A DNA stretch of 64,000 nucleotides from Achromobacter sp. UMC71 (GTDB taxonomy: Bacteria; Pseudomonadota; Gammaproteobacteria; Burkholderiales; Burkholderiaceae_B), in the NCBI RefSeq assembly GCF_014170305.1, contig NZ_LZZT01000045.1, forward strand, positions 287,121 to 351,120, in the 5' to 3' direction. The notes beneath the pieces were generated by a model, which was given only the letters and a program-made list of their open reading frames with translations, was not told where the DNA came from and searched no databases. Below are positions 1 through 9,948 of this stretch, piece after piece (the first letter of the stretch is position 1; the number at the start of each line of letters is the position of its first letter). A program made the position numbers and the translations under genes.

Positions 1-534
1 CCGGTCGAGAACCTGGTGGGCGAAGAGAACCGCGGCTGGACCTGCGCCAAGTACCTGCTGACCTACGAGCGCACCAACATCGCCGGCGTGGGCCAGTCCA
101 CGGCCGCGCTGGAACGCCTGAAAGCCGTGGCGGCCAGCCAGAAGAAAAACGGCCGGCCGCTGGACCAGGACCCGGACTTCGCGGCCCGCATGGCGCGAGT
201 GGAAATCGAACTGGCCAACATGCGCACCACCAACCTGCGCGTGGTGGCGGCGGCGGCCGGCGGCGGCGCGCCCGGCGCCGAAAGCTCGATGCTGAAGATC
301 CGCGGGACGCAGATCCGCCAGGAAATCACGGCGCTGAACCGCCGCGCAATGGGGCCGTACGCCCGCCCCTTCGTGCCTGAAGCCCTGCACGACGGCTATG
401 ACGCCGCGCCCATCGGCCCGGACGGCGCCGACAGCGCCGCGGCGCAGTACTTCAACAACCGCAAGCTGTCGATCTTCGGCGGCTCCAACGAAATCCAGAA
501 AAACATCATCTCGAAGATGATCCTGGGACTGTAA
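1..534 (+). CDS. Acyl-CoA dehydrogenase, C-terminal part (5' end outside window)
   Basis: The frame is open from the first base, so the N-terminal half lies outside the window; 177 residues are visible. The segment is the C-terminal helical domain of an acyl-CoA dehydrogenase and ends in FGGSNEIQKNII, the flavin-contacting tail typical of the family. These FAD enzymes introduce an alpha-beta double bond into an acyl-CoA. The next gene, 9 nt downstream, is a second acyl-CoA dehydrogenase. Such tandem large/small pairs are common in catabolic operons for branched, cyclic or steroid-like acids and can form heteromers. The substrate cannot be read from the sequence. Confidence 0.9.
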   Translation, partial: PVENLVGEENRGWTCAKYLLTYERTNIAGVGQSTAALERLKAVAASQKKNGRPLDQDPDFAARMARVEIELANMRTTNLRVVAAAAGGGAPGAESSMLKIRGTQIRQEITALNRRAMGPYARPFVPEALHDGYDAAPIGPDGADSAAAQYFNNRKLSIFGGSNEIQKNIISKMILGL

Positions 535-543
535 AGGCCGGCC

Positions 544-1677
<1,134 letters not shown>

Positions 1678-1694
1678 ATGGCCAGGAGACGACC

Positions 1695-3626
1695 ATGACC
1701 CAGGCCTACGCCGCCCCGCCCATCGCCCCGCCGTTTTCGGCGCCGTTTCCGGTCAAGACCGCGGCCGACGTCCAGCGCCTGGCCGCCCGGCCGCTGGCCG
1801 AGACGCTGACGGTGCAAAGCACCTACGAGATCTTTCGCAACTCGGCCGCCGCGTTCGGCGCACGCCCCGCGCTGACCTTCCTGCGCAGCGCCGATCCCGA
1901 CGATCCGCCGATCGTCTGGCGCTACGACGAGCTGCTGGCCGGCATCCACCAGACCGCCAATCTGCTGCACAGCCTGGGCATCGGCGCGGGCGACGCCGTG
2001 GGCGTGCTGCTGCCCGGCTGCCTGGAATACCACCTGGCGCTGTGGGGCGGCGAGGCCGCGGGCATCGTGCAGCCACTGAACCCGCTGCTGACCGAGGACA
2101 AGCTGGCCTCGCTTTTGACCACCGCCGGTGCCAAGGCGCTGATCGCCTATGGCTCGGATGTGGAATGCGGCGCCTGGTCCAAGGCCCTGCGCCTGCATGA
2201 ACGCGTGCCGTCCCTGAAGACCCTGCTGCGCGTGGCGCCGCACGACGAGGCGCCCGACCAGCGCCCCGCCCTGCCGGCCTTCGCGCGGGACTTCAATGCG
2301 GCGCGGGCCGAGCAGCCGATGGACCGCCTGGTCAGCGAACGGGTCATCCGCGCCGAAGACGTGGCCGCGTATTTCCACACGGGCGGCACCACCGGTGCGC
2401 CCAAGCTGGCCATCCACACCCACGCCAACCAGGTCTTCACGGCCTGGGCCGCGGTTCAATTGCAAGGCGCGGGGCCGGGTGACGTGGTGATCAACGGCTA
2501 TCCGCTGTTCCATGTGGCGGGCGTACTGCCGGCCTCGCTGGCCGCGCTGTCGGCCGGCGTGCAGACCGTGATTCCCACGCCGCTGCTGCTGCGCAACCGC
2601 GATGTGCTGCGCAACTACTGGCGGCTGGTCGAGCGCCACCGCGCCACCTCGCTGCAAGGCGTGCCGACCATCCTGGCCGCGCTGGCCGACATCCCGCTGG
2701 CGGGCGCCGACATCTCGTCGCTGCGCTATTGCCGCACAGGCGCCGCGCCCTTGCCCGCCGAGCTGGCCGCGCGCTTCGAGCGCCTGTTCGGCCTGCATGT
2801 CAACGAAAGCCTGGGCATGACCGAAATGGCCGGCATCACGTCCATCACGCCGCCGGGCTCGCGCTTTCCGGTCAATTGCGTGGGCTTTCCGCTGCCCTAT
2901 GTGCAGGTGCGCGTGGCCGCGCTGGACACGCCCGCGGGCCAGCCCGCCCGCGAGCTGCCGCCTGGCCAGCCCGGCATGTTGCTGTTCAAGTCGCCCAATG
3001 TGATCCCGGGCTTTCTGGACCCCGAGGACACGGCGCGCGCCTTCACGGAGGACGGCTGGCTGATCAGCGGCGACGTCGGCTTCCTGGATGCCGAGGGCCG
3101 CCTGCACCTGCAGGGCCGCGCCAAGGACCTGATCATCCGCGGCGGCCACAACATCGATCCCAAGACCATCGAGGATGCGCTGGCCACGCACCCGGCGGTG
3201 CACATCTGCGCCGCGGTCGGCGCGCCCGACCCCTACGCCGGCGAATTGCCCATCGCCTTCGTCACACTGGCCGAGGGCGCACAGGTGTCCGAGGCCGATC
3301 TGGTGGCCTACGCCGCCGCCCATGTCGACGAAGGCCCGGCGCGCCCCAAGCGGGTCATCGTGCTCGAACAGATGCCCATGACCAACGTCGGCAAGATCTA
3401 CAAGCCCGATCTGCGCCGCCTGGCCACCGCGGTGTCGGTGCAGGCGGTCGTGGCGCGGGTATTGCAGGACGCCGGTCTGGAACCGGACAGCCCGCTGTTC
3501 CGTGTCCAAGCCGATGCGCAGCCCGATGTCGCCGTCGACGTCGACGCCGCCACCTCCGCGCCGCTGAAGGAGCAGTTGCGCGCGGCGCTGGATCGATTGC
3601 CGGTCAAGGTCGCCTTGCGCGGCTGA
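1695..3626 (+). CDS. AMP-forming acyl-CoA synthetase
   Basis: 643 residues of the ANL superfamily. Visible motifs are the phosphate-binding loop YFHTGGTTGAPK, the A5-like NESLGMTE, the hinge region GWLISGDVGFLDAEGRLHLQGR, and a C-terminal NVGKIYKPDL carrying the catalytic lysine of the adenylation half-reaction. It activates a carboxylic acid to its acyl-AMP and then to the CoA thioester. The ATG at 1695 is preferred over an in-frame ATG at 1674 because AGGAG (1684-1688) lies six bases before it. The C-terminus is longer than the minimal family by about 60 residues. Together with the two upstream dehydrogenases it forms a fatty or aromatic-alkyl acid catabolic unit. Confidence 0.9.
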   Translation: MTQAYAAPPIAPPFSAPFPVKTAADVQRLAARPLAETLTVQSTYEIFRNSAAAFGARPALTFLRSADPDDPPIVWRYDELLAGIHQTANLLHSLGIGAGDAVGVLLPGCLEYHLALWGGEAAGIVQPLNPLLTEDKLASLLTTAGAKALIAYGSDVECGAWSKALRLHERVPSLKTLLRVAPHDEAPDQRPALPAFARDFNAARAEQPMDRLVSERVIRAEDVAAYFHTGGTTGAPKLAIHTHANQVFTAWAAVQLQGAGPGDVVINGYPLFHVAGVLPASLAALSAGVQTVIPTPLLLRNRDVLRNYWRLVERHRATSLQGVPTILAALADIPLAGADISSLRYCRTGAAPLPAELAARFERLFGLHVNESLGMTEMAGITSITPPGSRFPVNCVGFPLPYVQVRVAALDTPAGQPARELPPGQPGMLLFKSPNVIPGFLDPEDTARAFTEDGWLISGDVGFLDAEGRLHLQGRAKDLIIRGGHNIDPKTIEDALATHPAVHICAAVGAPDPYAGELPIAFVTLAEGAQVSEADLVAYAAAHVDEGPARPKRVIVLEQMPMTNVGKIYKPDLRRLATAVSVQAVVARVLQDAGLEPDSPLFRVQADAQPDVAVDVDAATSAPLKEQLRAALDRLPVKVALRG

Positions 3627-3665
3627 CGATCGGAACCCCATAAAAAACACACAGGAGACAACCCC

Positions 3666-4652
3666 ATGCCCCACCACCCGCTGCGCAGAACCTGCCTGGG
3701 CGCCCTGCTGCTGTCGCTGACGGGCGCCGTACTGGCGCCCGCCGCGTTGGCGCAAAGCGCCTTTCCCAACAAGCCCATCACCGTGATCGTGCCATTCCCG
3801 GCCGGCGGGTCCACCGACCGCCACCTGCGCATCGTGGCGCAGGACGCCTCCAAGTATCTGGGCCAGACCGTCATCGTCGAAAACCGCCCTGGCGCGGGCG
3901 GCACGCTGGGTCCGGCCACCATGTCGCGCACCGCCAAGCCCGACGGCTACACGGTGGCGCTGTACACGCTGGCCATGCTGCGCATGCCCTACATGCAGAA
4001 GACCACCTGGGACCCGATCAACGACTTCACCTTCATCATCGGGCTGTCGGGCTACACCTTCGGCGTCACGGTGCGCGCGGACTCGCCGTTCAAGACCTTC
4101 AACGAATACATTGAAGCGGCGCGCAAGAACCCGGGCACCATCGACTACGGCTCGACCGGGGTGGGTTCGTCGCCGCACCTGCTGATGGAAGAGGTCGCCC
4201 TCAATGCCAAGGTCAAGCTGAACCACGTGCCCTACAAGGGCAACGCCGACATGCAGCAGGCGCTGCTGGGCGGCCACGTCATGGCGCAAAGCGACGGCAC
4301 CGGCTGGGACCAGTTCGTGGACTCGGGCAAGATGCGCCTGTTGGTCACCTTCGGCGAAAAGCGCACCACCCGCTGGCCCGACGTGCCCACGGCGCTGGAA
4401 CTGGGCTACAAGGTCAGCTCCACGTCGCCCTACGGCCTGGCCGGCCCCAAGGGCATGGACCCGGCGGTGGTCAAGGTGCTGCACGACGCCTTCAAGAAGG
4501 CGCTGTTCGACCCGGCCAGCACGGAGGTGATGAAGCAGCTTAACCAGGAGCCCGTCTACCGCGACAGCGCCGACTACCAGGCGTGGGCGCAGGCCACTTA
4601 CAAAAAGGAAAAGGGGCTCATCGAGTACCTGGGGCTGATGGCCAAGGATTGA
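3666..4652 (+). CDS. Bug-family periplasmic solute-binding protein
   Basis: 328 residues with an N-terminal signal peptide ending near ALAQS and the Bug/TctC hallmarks: YPxKPI-like opening (FPNKPITVIVPFPAGGSTD), VENRPGAGG and the PYKGNADMQQALLGG block. Bug proteins bind carboxylates in the periplasm and are greatly expanded in Bordetella and relatives. Its place directly after the acyl-CoA ligase suggests that it scavenges or senses the acid degraded by this operon, although no TctAB membrane partner is present here. AGGAGA lies about 9 nt before the ATG. Confidence 0.92.
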   Translation: MPHHPLRRTCLGALLLSLTGAVLAPAALAQSAFPNKPITVIVPFPAGGSTDRHLRIVAQDASKYLGQTVIVENRPGAGGTLGPATMSRTAKPDGYTVALYTLAMLRMPYMQKTTWDPINDFTFIIGLSGYTFGVTVRADSPFKTFNEYIEAARKNPGTIDYGSTGVGSSPHLLMEEVALNAKVKLNHVPYKGNADMQQALLGGHVMAQSDGTGWDQFVDSGKMRLLVTFGEKRTTRWPDVPTALELGYKVSSTSPYGLAGPKGMDPAVVKVLHDAFKKALFDPASTEVMKQLNQEPVYRDSADYQAWAQATYKKEKGLIEYLGLMAKD

Positions 4653-4679
4653 GACGGGTCGGCTCGACGCTGTCTTTCA

Positions 4680-4713
4680 CGGGCCAGATCCGGCATGCGC
4701 CCGGCCTGGCCCG
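4680..4713. repeat. Inverted repeat between convergent genes
   Basis: CGGGCCAG (4680-4687) and CTGGCCCG (4706-4713) are perfect 8-bp arms; inside them CCGG/CCGG can pair further. It sits between the Bug gene and the convergent PLP-enzyme gene, where a shared terminator would be expected, but neither side has a T-run, so intrinsic termination is uncertain. Confidence 0.5.
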
Positions 4714-4720
4714 AATGCAT

Positions 4721-5773
4721 TCAGCGCGCTCGGAATGCGGTCCTGTACGCATACAGCCCCGGCGCGCCGCCCGTCATCACGAACAGCACATCCGAACCCG
4801 GCGCGTGGCAGCCGGCGCGCACGTCGGCCAACAGGCCGGCGAAGGCCTTGCCTGAATACACCGGGTCCAGCAGCAGCCCTTCGCTGCGCGCCAGGCATTG
4901 CACCGCCTCGACCATGGCCGGCGTGGGCACGCCGTAGGCCGGGCCGCGCTGGCTGCCGTCGACCTGGATATCGCCGGGCGCGGGCGGCGCGTAAGTGGCC
5001 ACGCCCTCGCCCTGCCCCAACAGCGTCAAGGTCGCCGCCGTCAGGTCGACGGTCTTGGTGTGCGCCACGGCCGCGTCGGCCAGCGTGGTGAACGATTGCA
5101 CCTTGGCGGCCGGCAGACCGGCCGCGATCATCCCGGCCGCCAGGCCCGCATGTGTGCCGGCGCTGCCGTTGGCCACCACGATGCGCGAAAAATCCACGCC
5201 CAGCACGCGTGACTGTTCCAGGATTTCCAGCGCGCAGGCCGCATAGCCCAGCGCGCCGGTGGGCGTGGACCCGCCCAATGGCGCCAGGTAGACGCGGCGG
5301 CCCGACAATTCCAGCGCCCGCACCCGTTCCAGCGCCGCGGCCATGGCGTCGGCGCCCACGGGCAGGTCGTGCACCACCGCGCCCAGCAGGCGGTTCAGCA
5401 GCATATTGCCGTTTTCTTCGTAGTCCACGTCGCTACGCGGCACCACGCGGCCCAGCACCAGTTCGCAGGCCATGCCGGCGCGCGCGGCGGCGGCGGCGGT
5501 CAGGCGTGCATGGTTCGATTGCAGGCCGCCCACCGTCACCACAGTGTCGGCGCCCTGCTGCCGCGCGTCGCCCAGCAGGAATTCCAGCTTGCGCAGCTTG
5601 TTGCCGCCGCCGCCCAGCGACATGTGGTCATCGCGTTTGACATACAAGCGCACGCCGTTGGCCGCGGCGCCCAGGGCCGCTTCCAGGCCGGTCAGGCGCT
5701 GGATCGGCGTGGGACCGTCAAGCAAGGCGTAACGGGGAAAGCGCTGCAGCGCGGACGACAGGCCAGTGGACAT
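4721..5773 (-). CDS. PLP-dependent D-cysteine desulfhydrase / L-cysteate sulfo-lyase family enzyme
   Basis: 350 residues of the tryptophan-synthase-beta fold. The segment KRDDHMSLGGGGNKLRKLEF carries the PLP Schiff-base lysine (GGNKxRKLE) of the D-cysteine desulfhydrase / ACC deaminase family; GGLQSNHAR and NGSAGTHAGL form the phosphate-binding region. Members cleave D-cysteine to pyruvate, sulfide and ammonia, or L-cysteate to pyruvate, sulfite and ammonia; sequence alone does not separate these. The ATG at 5773 (MSTGLSSALQRFPR) matches the family N-terminus; an upstream open extension to 6181 is probably not translated. It is divergent from a GntR/FCD regulator that may control it. Confidence 0.82.
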   Translation of the reverse strand: MSTGLSSALQRFPRYALLDGPTPIQRLTGLEAALGAAANGVRLYVKRDDHMSLGGGGNKLRKLEFLLGDARQQGADTVVTVGGLQSNHARLTAAAAARAGMACELVLGRVVPRSDVDYEENGNMLLNRLLGAVVHDLPVGADAMAAALERVRALELSGRRVYLAPLGGSTPTGALGYAACALEILEQSRVLGVDFSRIVVANGSAGTHAGLAAGMIAAGLPAAKVQSFTTLADAAVAHTKTVDLTAATLTLLGQGEGVATYAPPAPGDIQVDGSQRGPAYGVPTPAMVEAVQCLARSEGLLLDPVYSGKAFAGLLADVRAGCHAPGSDVLFVMTGGAPGLYAYRTAFRAR

Positions 5774-6089
5774 GGATGCGTTCCTGAAACAAGGGTGAAG
5801 GCGAGCTGGGCAAAGCTCGGCGGGCAAGCCGAACGGACCGCAGCAGGATACGGCAAAATGACCTTGCGGTTCCTCGCGCCAGGCGTCCAGGTCGATGCAC
5901 GCAGGGGGCAGGCCCTGGACCCGGCAGTACGACGCGCAAAGACAGGTTGCGCCCGCCAAGTCCGGGATTGCGGGACGCGGGGCCGCCGCGCACAAGTTTG
6001 GTATGCAATAAATGTTGCCTTTCCTGTACGCGTTTTTGCTAGACTGACTGCCCTGCGTCTTCCCCTGTCGGCCTTCGTTGCCGCGCCTA
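5774..6089. other. 316-bp divergent intergenic region
   Basis: Lies between the divergent PLP-enzyme and GntR genes. A weak dyad GCAA-N6-TTGC (6005-6018) lies in an AT-richer stretch, and TAGACT (6040-6045) is a possible -10 for the regulator, with TTGCCT (6015-6020) 19 bp upstream. Neither is strong. No convincing small ORF, RNA gene or terminator was seen in the rest. Confidence 0.35.
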
Positions 6090-6776
6090 ATGACCGAGCA
6101 AGCCCTTCCCGACCCCAGCGCCGACGACATCGCCCGCGCCATCGCCGCCGCCATCGTGGCCCACCGCCTGCCCCCCGGCACCCGCTTGCGTGAAGAGGCC
6201 CTGGCGCGGGTCTACAAGGTCAGCCGCACCAAGATCCGCGCGGCCCTGTTGATGCTGTCCAAGGACAAGCTGATCAACATCGTGCCCGACAAGGGCGCCT
6301 TCGTCAGCAAGCCCGACGCCAACGAGGCGCGCGAGGTCTACGCCGTCCGCCGCATCCTGGAAGCCGCGCTGGCGCGCGAATTCGTGGCCCGCGCCACCGC
6401 GGCCGACTACCGCCGCATCGACGCCCACCTGGCCCAGGAACGCGCGGCCGTGGAAAGCGGCGACGTGCAGGCCCGCAACCGCCTGCTGGGCGACTTCCAT
6501 ATCCTGCTGGCCGAAACGGTCGGCAATTCGGTGCTGACGGGCATGCTGCGCGAACTGTCCGCGCGCAGCGCCGTGATCACCGTGCTGTACCAGAGCTCGC
6601 ACGACGCCAGTTGCTCGTCGCGCGAGCACCATGCCTTCATCGAGGCCGCCCGCGCCGGCGACACCGAACGCGCCTGCGCGCTAATGGACGAGCACCTGGA
6701 ACACGTGCAGACCGCGCTGGATTTCAATGAAGACGACCGCACCGGCGGCGATCTGGTCACCGCGCTGCTGAGCTGA
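6090..6776 (+). CDS. GntR-family (FadR/FCD subfamily) transcriptional regulator
   Basis: 228 residues. An N-terminal winged helix (about 10-75: LPPGTRLREEALARVYKVSRTKIRAALLML) is followed by an all-helical FCD effector domain (about 85-215) with conserved Arg/Asp/His metal-ligand positions, including LLGDFHILL. FCD regulators usually repress a neighbouring catabolic gene until a carboxylate or related metabolite binds. The ATG at 6090 is chosen; a TTG at 6078 is in frame but has no better support. The nearest candidate target is the divergent PLP enzyme. No clear Shine-Dalgarno sequence precedes the start. Confidence 0.88.
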   Translation: MTEQALPDPSADDIARAIAAAIVAHRLPPGTRLREEALARVYKVSRTKIRAALLMLSKDKLINIVPDKGAFVSKPDANEAREVYAVRRILEAALAREFVARATAADYRRIDAHLAQERAAVESGDVQARNRLLGDFHILLAETVGNSVLTGMLRELSARSAVITVLYQSSHDASCSSREHHAFIEAARAGDTERACALMDEHLEHVQTALDFNEDDRTGGDLVTALLS

Positions 6777-6789
6777 ACGCGCGCCGGGT

Positions 6790-6803
6790 TTGATCCCGCG
6801 CAA
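6790..6803 (+). promoter_or_regulatory. Possible FNR/ANR-type site upstream of uspA-like gene
   Basis: TTGAT-CCCG-CGCAA matches the FNR consensus TTGAT-N4-ATCAA at 8 of 10 positions. If TACAGT (6826-6831) is the -10, transcription would begin near 6838 and the site centre would fall at about -41.5, the class II activator position. The same bases also form the dyad GGTTTG-N8-CAAACC (6787-6806), so a hairpin after the upstream gene is an alternative reading. Confidence 0.4.
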
Positions 6804-6885
6804 ACCGCGCCGCGTGCCTGCCCGATACAGTGTTACGTAGATGGCCGCCATTCGCGGGGGCCGCGGCACAAGTACGGGAGACACC

Positions 6886-7332
6886 ATGTACAAGCACATC
6901 CTCATCCCCACGGACGGCTCGCCCCTGTCCTCCGAGGGCGTCGTCAACGCCTTGGACCTGGCCCGCGCGCTGGGCGCCCAGGTCACCATCCTGACGGTCG
7001 AAGAACCTTTCCATGTGTTCGCCATGGGCGCGGCGCAGGTGGCCCACAACCTGAACGAATACCAGGACCAGATCCGCGCCCAGGCCGAACGGCTGCTGAG
7101 CGCGGCGGCCACGCAGGCGCGCGAAGCCGGCGTGCCGTGCGAAACGCTGCGCGCCACCCACGAAGACCCCTACCAGGCCATCATCGACGCCGCCCGCGAG
7201 CGCCATTGCGACCTGATCGCCATGGCCTCGCACGGACGCCGCGGCATGGCTGCCGTGGTGCTGGGTAGCCAGACACAGAAGGTGCTGGCGCATTCCACCA
7301 CGCCGGTACTGGTGTACCGCAAGAAAGGCTGA
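6886..7332 (+). CDS. Universal stress protein, UspA family
   Basis: 148 residues, a single Usp domain. It opens with YKHILIPTDGSPLS, and near the C-terminus the G-2x-G-9x-G(S/T)-like ATP-binding run reads MASHGRRGMAAVVLGSQTQKVLAHS. These cytoplasmic nucleotide-binding proteins support survival under starvation, oxygen limitation or oxidative stress. The ATG at 6886 follows GGGAG by five bases; an in-frame ATG at 6841 lacks such a site. The gene stands alone, 109 bp after the GntR gene, with a possible FNR-type site in the gap. Confidence 0.9.
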   Translation: MYKHILIPTDGSPLSSEGVVNALDLARALGAQVTILTVEEPFHVFAMGAAQVAHNLNEYQDQIRAQAERLLSAAATQAREAGVPCETLRATHEDPYQAIIDAARERHCDLIAMASHGRRGMAAVVLGSQTQKVLAHSTTPVLVYRKKG

Positions 7333-7401
7333 GGCCAGGCGGCCGCCAAGACCGCCTTGGCGAACACCGCGACGATCCGGCAAGCCCGCAGCGGCGAGGA
7401 T

Positions 7402-8277
7402 TCACGCCCCCGTACGCAGCAGCTGCCCCATGCGTTCCTGCATCCAGCGCTCGGTCGGGCTGGGCGTGCCGCCCTGCAGCCATAGCGTGCGCACCGACAG
7501 CGGCGGCAGCGACAGGCCCGTGCACGGCACGCTGACCAGGTCGTTGCGGTAGCCCTCGTATTCGGCGATGTTCAACGGCAGGATCGCCCACCCCAGCCCA
7601 TCGGCCGCCATCGCCGCGATGCTGTAGAAGCTGTCCGAGCGCCAGGCCGACGGGCTTATCACCACATCCTCGACCCCTTCCATCTGCATGACCAATTGGC
7701 GATGCCGCGCCAGATCGTTGCGCGTCACCTCGGACAGCGCGGCCAGCGCATGCCCGCGCGCCACGAAGATAGCCTGCCCCACGTCGCCCAGATAGCGGTG
7801 CGCGAAGGCCGGGCCGGGATCGCCCCGGTCGAAATGGAAAGCCACGCTGGCACGACCCTGCTGCACGTAGTCCGCGACTTCGGTCGCCGTGCCGTTCAGT
7901 TGGGTCAGTTCCAGCGCCGGAAAGCGCGCCGACACTTCCTTGACCAGTTCGCCCAGCACCAAGTACGGCAAGGCTTCGTCCAGCGCCACGCACAGTCGCG
8001 CATCCTGCCCGGCGGCGAACGACAGCGCGCGCTGTTCCAGCCCGGCCGCCTGGCGCAGCAGCTCGCGCGCCTCTTGCAGCAGCACCTCGCCGGCCTGCGT
8101 CAGCGTGGCGTTGCGGCGCGAGCGGTCGAACAGCTCGACCCCCAGGTCCGCTTCCAGCAAACCCAGCGACGTGCTGACGGCGGACTGGGCCCGGCCCAGT
8201 TGCCGGGCCGCCGCCGAAAACGAGCCCGCCTCGGCCGCCGCCGCGAAATGCCTGAGCTGATCCAAGGTCCAGTTCAT
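7402..8277 (-). CDS. LysR-family transcriptional regulator
   Basis: 291 residues. The helix-turn-helix lies at about 1-65 (LDQLRHFAAAAEAGSFSAAARQLGRAQSAVSTSLGLLE), followed by a periplasmic-binding-protein-like effector domain. The start at 8277 has AGGAG four bases upstream on the minus strand; an in-frame upstream ATG is less likely. It is divergent from an MFS efflux gene across a 96-bp AT-rich gap, the usual arrangement for a LysR regulator and its target, so it probably controls that transporter and itself. The inducer cannot be read. Confidence 0.9.
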   Translation of the reverse strand: MNWTLDQLRHFAAAAEAGSFSAAARQLGRAQSAVSTSLGLLEADLGVELFDRSRRNATLTQAGEVLLQEARELLRQAAGLEQRALSFAAGQDARLCVALDEALPYLVLGELVKEVSARFPALELTQLNGTATEVADYVQQGRASVAFHFDRGDPGPAFAHRYLGDVGQAIFVARGHALAALSEVTRNDLARHRQLVMQMEGVEDVVISPSAWRSDSFYSIAAMAADGLGWAILPLNIAEYEGYRNDLVSVPCTGLSLPPLSVRTLWLQGGTPSPTERWMQERMGQLLRTGA

Positions 8278-8373
8278 GGTTGCTCCTGTTTTATTCATCA
8301 ATTTTATAGATGCAATCAAACTTTTTATAGCTCATATCCAGATAGATAATGCCAGTCTTACAGGAGTAACCCT
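8278..8373. promoter_or_regulatory. Divergent LysR/MFS promoter region with paired TTTTATAG repeats
   Basis: This 96-bp gap is far more AT-rich than the flanks. The octamer TTTTATAG occurs twice in direct orientation (8302-8309 and 8323-8330), exactly 21 bp or two helical turns apart, compatible with two LysR half-sites on one DNA face. GATAAT (8345-8350) is a good -10 for the plus-strand MFS gene, with TTTTTA (8322-8327) as a weak -35 overlapping the second repeat. AGGAG at 8362-8366 is the MFS ribosome-binding site. Confidence 0.5.
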
Positions 8374-9918
8374 ATGACGCCGCGGAATCTTTCACACGCT
8401 GTCGCCCCGGCCGCCCCCGGCCGCTGGCTCGTGCTGGCCATTGTGTCCAGCGCGCTATTGCTGATCGTCGTGGACATGACGGTGCTGTACACCGCCTTGC
8501 CCCGGCTCACCCACGAGCTGGGCGTGACGGCCTCGTCCAAGCTCTGGATCGTCAACATCTATGCGCTGGTCGTTTCCGGCCTGCTGCTGGGCATGGGCAC
8601 GCTGGGCGACCGCCTGGGCCACAAGCGCCTGTTCATGATGGGCCTGGCCGTGTTCGGCGCGGCCTCGCTGGCGGCAGCCTATTCGCCCAACCCCGGCCCC
8701 CTGATCGCCGCCCGCGCGGTGTTGGCGATCGGCGCGGCCATGATGATGCCGGCCACCCTGTCGATCCTGCGCCTGACCTTCGCGGATGAACGCGAGCGCG
8801 CCGTGGCCATCGGCGTCTGGGCCTCGGTGGCCTCGGGCGGCGCGGCGCTGGGGCCGGTCATCGGCGGCGTGCTGCTGGAGCATTTCTGGTGGGGCTCGGT
8901 GTTCCTGATCAACCTGCCCATCGTGCTGCTGGCGCTACCGCTCGCGCGCCGCTACATCCCCGCCAGCCGACCCGACCGCCAGCGTCCCTGGGACCTGACC
9001 GGTTCGCTGCAGGTGATGGCGGGCCTGATCCTGACCGCCTACGCGCTCAAGGAACTGGGCCGCGCCCAGCCCTCGTGGCTGCACGCCGGGCTGGCCTGCG
9101 CCGCGGGCGCCGCCACGCTCGCCGTGTTCGCGCGGCGCCAGCGCGCACGGCCCTATCCGATGATCGACTTCGCGATCTTCCGCAACCGCAGCTTCAGCTC
9201 GGCCGTGGCGTCGGCGCTGTTCGCGGCGGCGGCCCTGCTCGGCATGGAACTGGTCTTCAGCCAGCGCCTGCAACTGGTGCTGGGCATGTCGCCGATCGAG
9301 GCGGCGCTGTACATCCTGCCGCTGCCGCTGGCCGCGTTCATCGCCGGCCCGCTGGCGGGCTGGCTGCTGTCGCGCGTGAGCGGCGCGCGGATGCTGTTCG
9401 TGTCGCTGCTGGTCTCGGGCGCGGGCATGGCCGGCTACCTGTTCAGCTACGACGGCGCGCTGCTGCCGCAGATGCTCAGCCTGTGCGTGCTGGGCGTGGG
9501 CATCGGCGCCACCATGACGGCCGCGTCCAGCACCATCATGCAAAGCGCCACGCCGGAACGCGCCGGCATGGCCGCATCCATCGAAGAGGTCTCGTACGAG
9601 CTGGGCGGCGCGCTCGGCGTGACGCTGATGGGATCGCTCCTGTCGGGCGTCTATGCGCACACGCTGGACGTACCGGTGGGCCTGCCCGCGGCCGGCGCCA
9701 GCGCCGCGCGTGACAGCCTGGACGAAGCCCTGATCGTGGCCGAAGGCCTGCCCGCGGACCTGGGCGCCTCGTTGGCGCAACTGGCCCGCGCCGCTTTCGA
9801 CTCGGGTTACGCCGTGGTCATCGCCACGGCCGCCCTGATGCTGCTGGGCACGGCTGTCCTGGTGCTGCTGAACCGCCTGCGCGGCGGCTCCCGCACGCGC
9901 GGCGCGACGGCCGGCTGA
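8374..9918 (+). CDS. MFS drug-efflux transporter, DHA2 (14-TM, QacA/SmvA-like)
   Basis: 514 residues with about 14 hydrophobic segments. Motif A appears as GTLGDRLGHKRLF (about 78-90), and LLIVVDMTVLYTALP near the N-terminus resembles the motif D1 region with the membrane aspartate of QacA/SmvA-like proton-drug antiporters. It lies in the inner membrane and probably exports cationic or amphipathic compounds using proton motive force. AGGAG precedes the start by seven bases. The divergent LysR gene is its likely regulator. Substrate range is inferred from family only. Confidence 0.87.
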   Translation: MTPRNLSHAVAPAAPGRWLVLAIVSSALLLIVVDMTVLYTALPRLTHELGVTASSKLWIVNIYALVVSGLLLGMGTLGDRLGHKRLFMMGLAVFGAASLAAAYSPNPGPLIAARAVLAIGAAMMMPATLSILRLTFADERERAVAIGVWASVASGGAALGPVIGGVLLEHFWWGSVFLINLPIVLLALPLARRYIPASRPDRQRPWDLTGSLQVMAGLILTAYALKELGRAQPSWLHAGLACAAGAATLAVFARRQRARPYPMIDFAIFRNRSFSSAVASALFAAAALLGMELVFSQRLQLVLGMSPIEAALYILPLPLAAFIAGPLAGWLLSRVSGARMLFVSLLVSGAGMAGYLFSYDGALLPQMLSLCVLGVGIGATMTAASSTIMQSATPERAGMAASIEEVSYELGGALGVTLMGSLLSGVYAHTLDVPVGLPAAGASAARDSLDEALIVAEGLPADLGASLAQLARAAFDSGYAVVIATAALMLLGTAVLVLLNRLRGGSRTRGATAG

Positions 9919-9948
9919 CGCACCGGCCCCGGCCGCGCTGGCCGTGGC

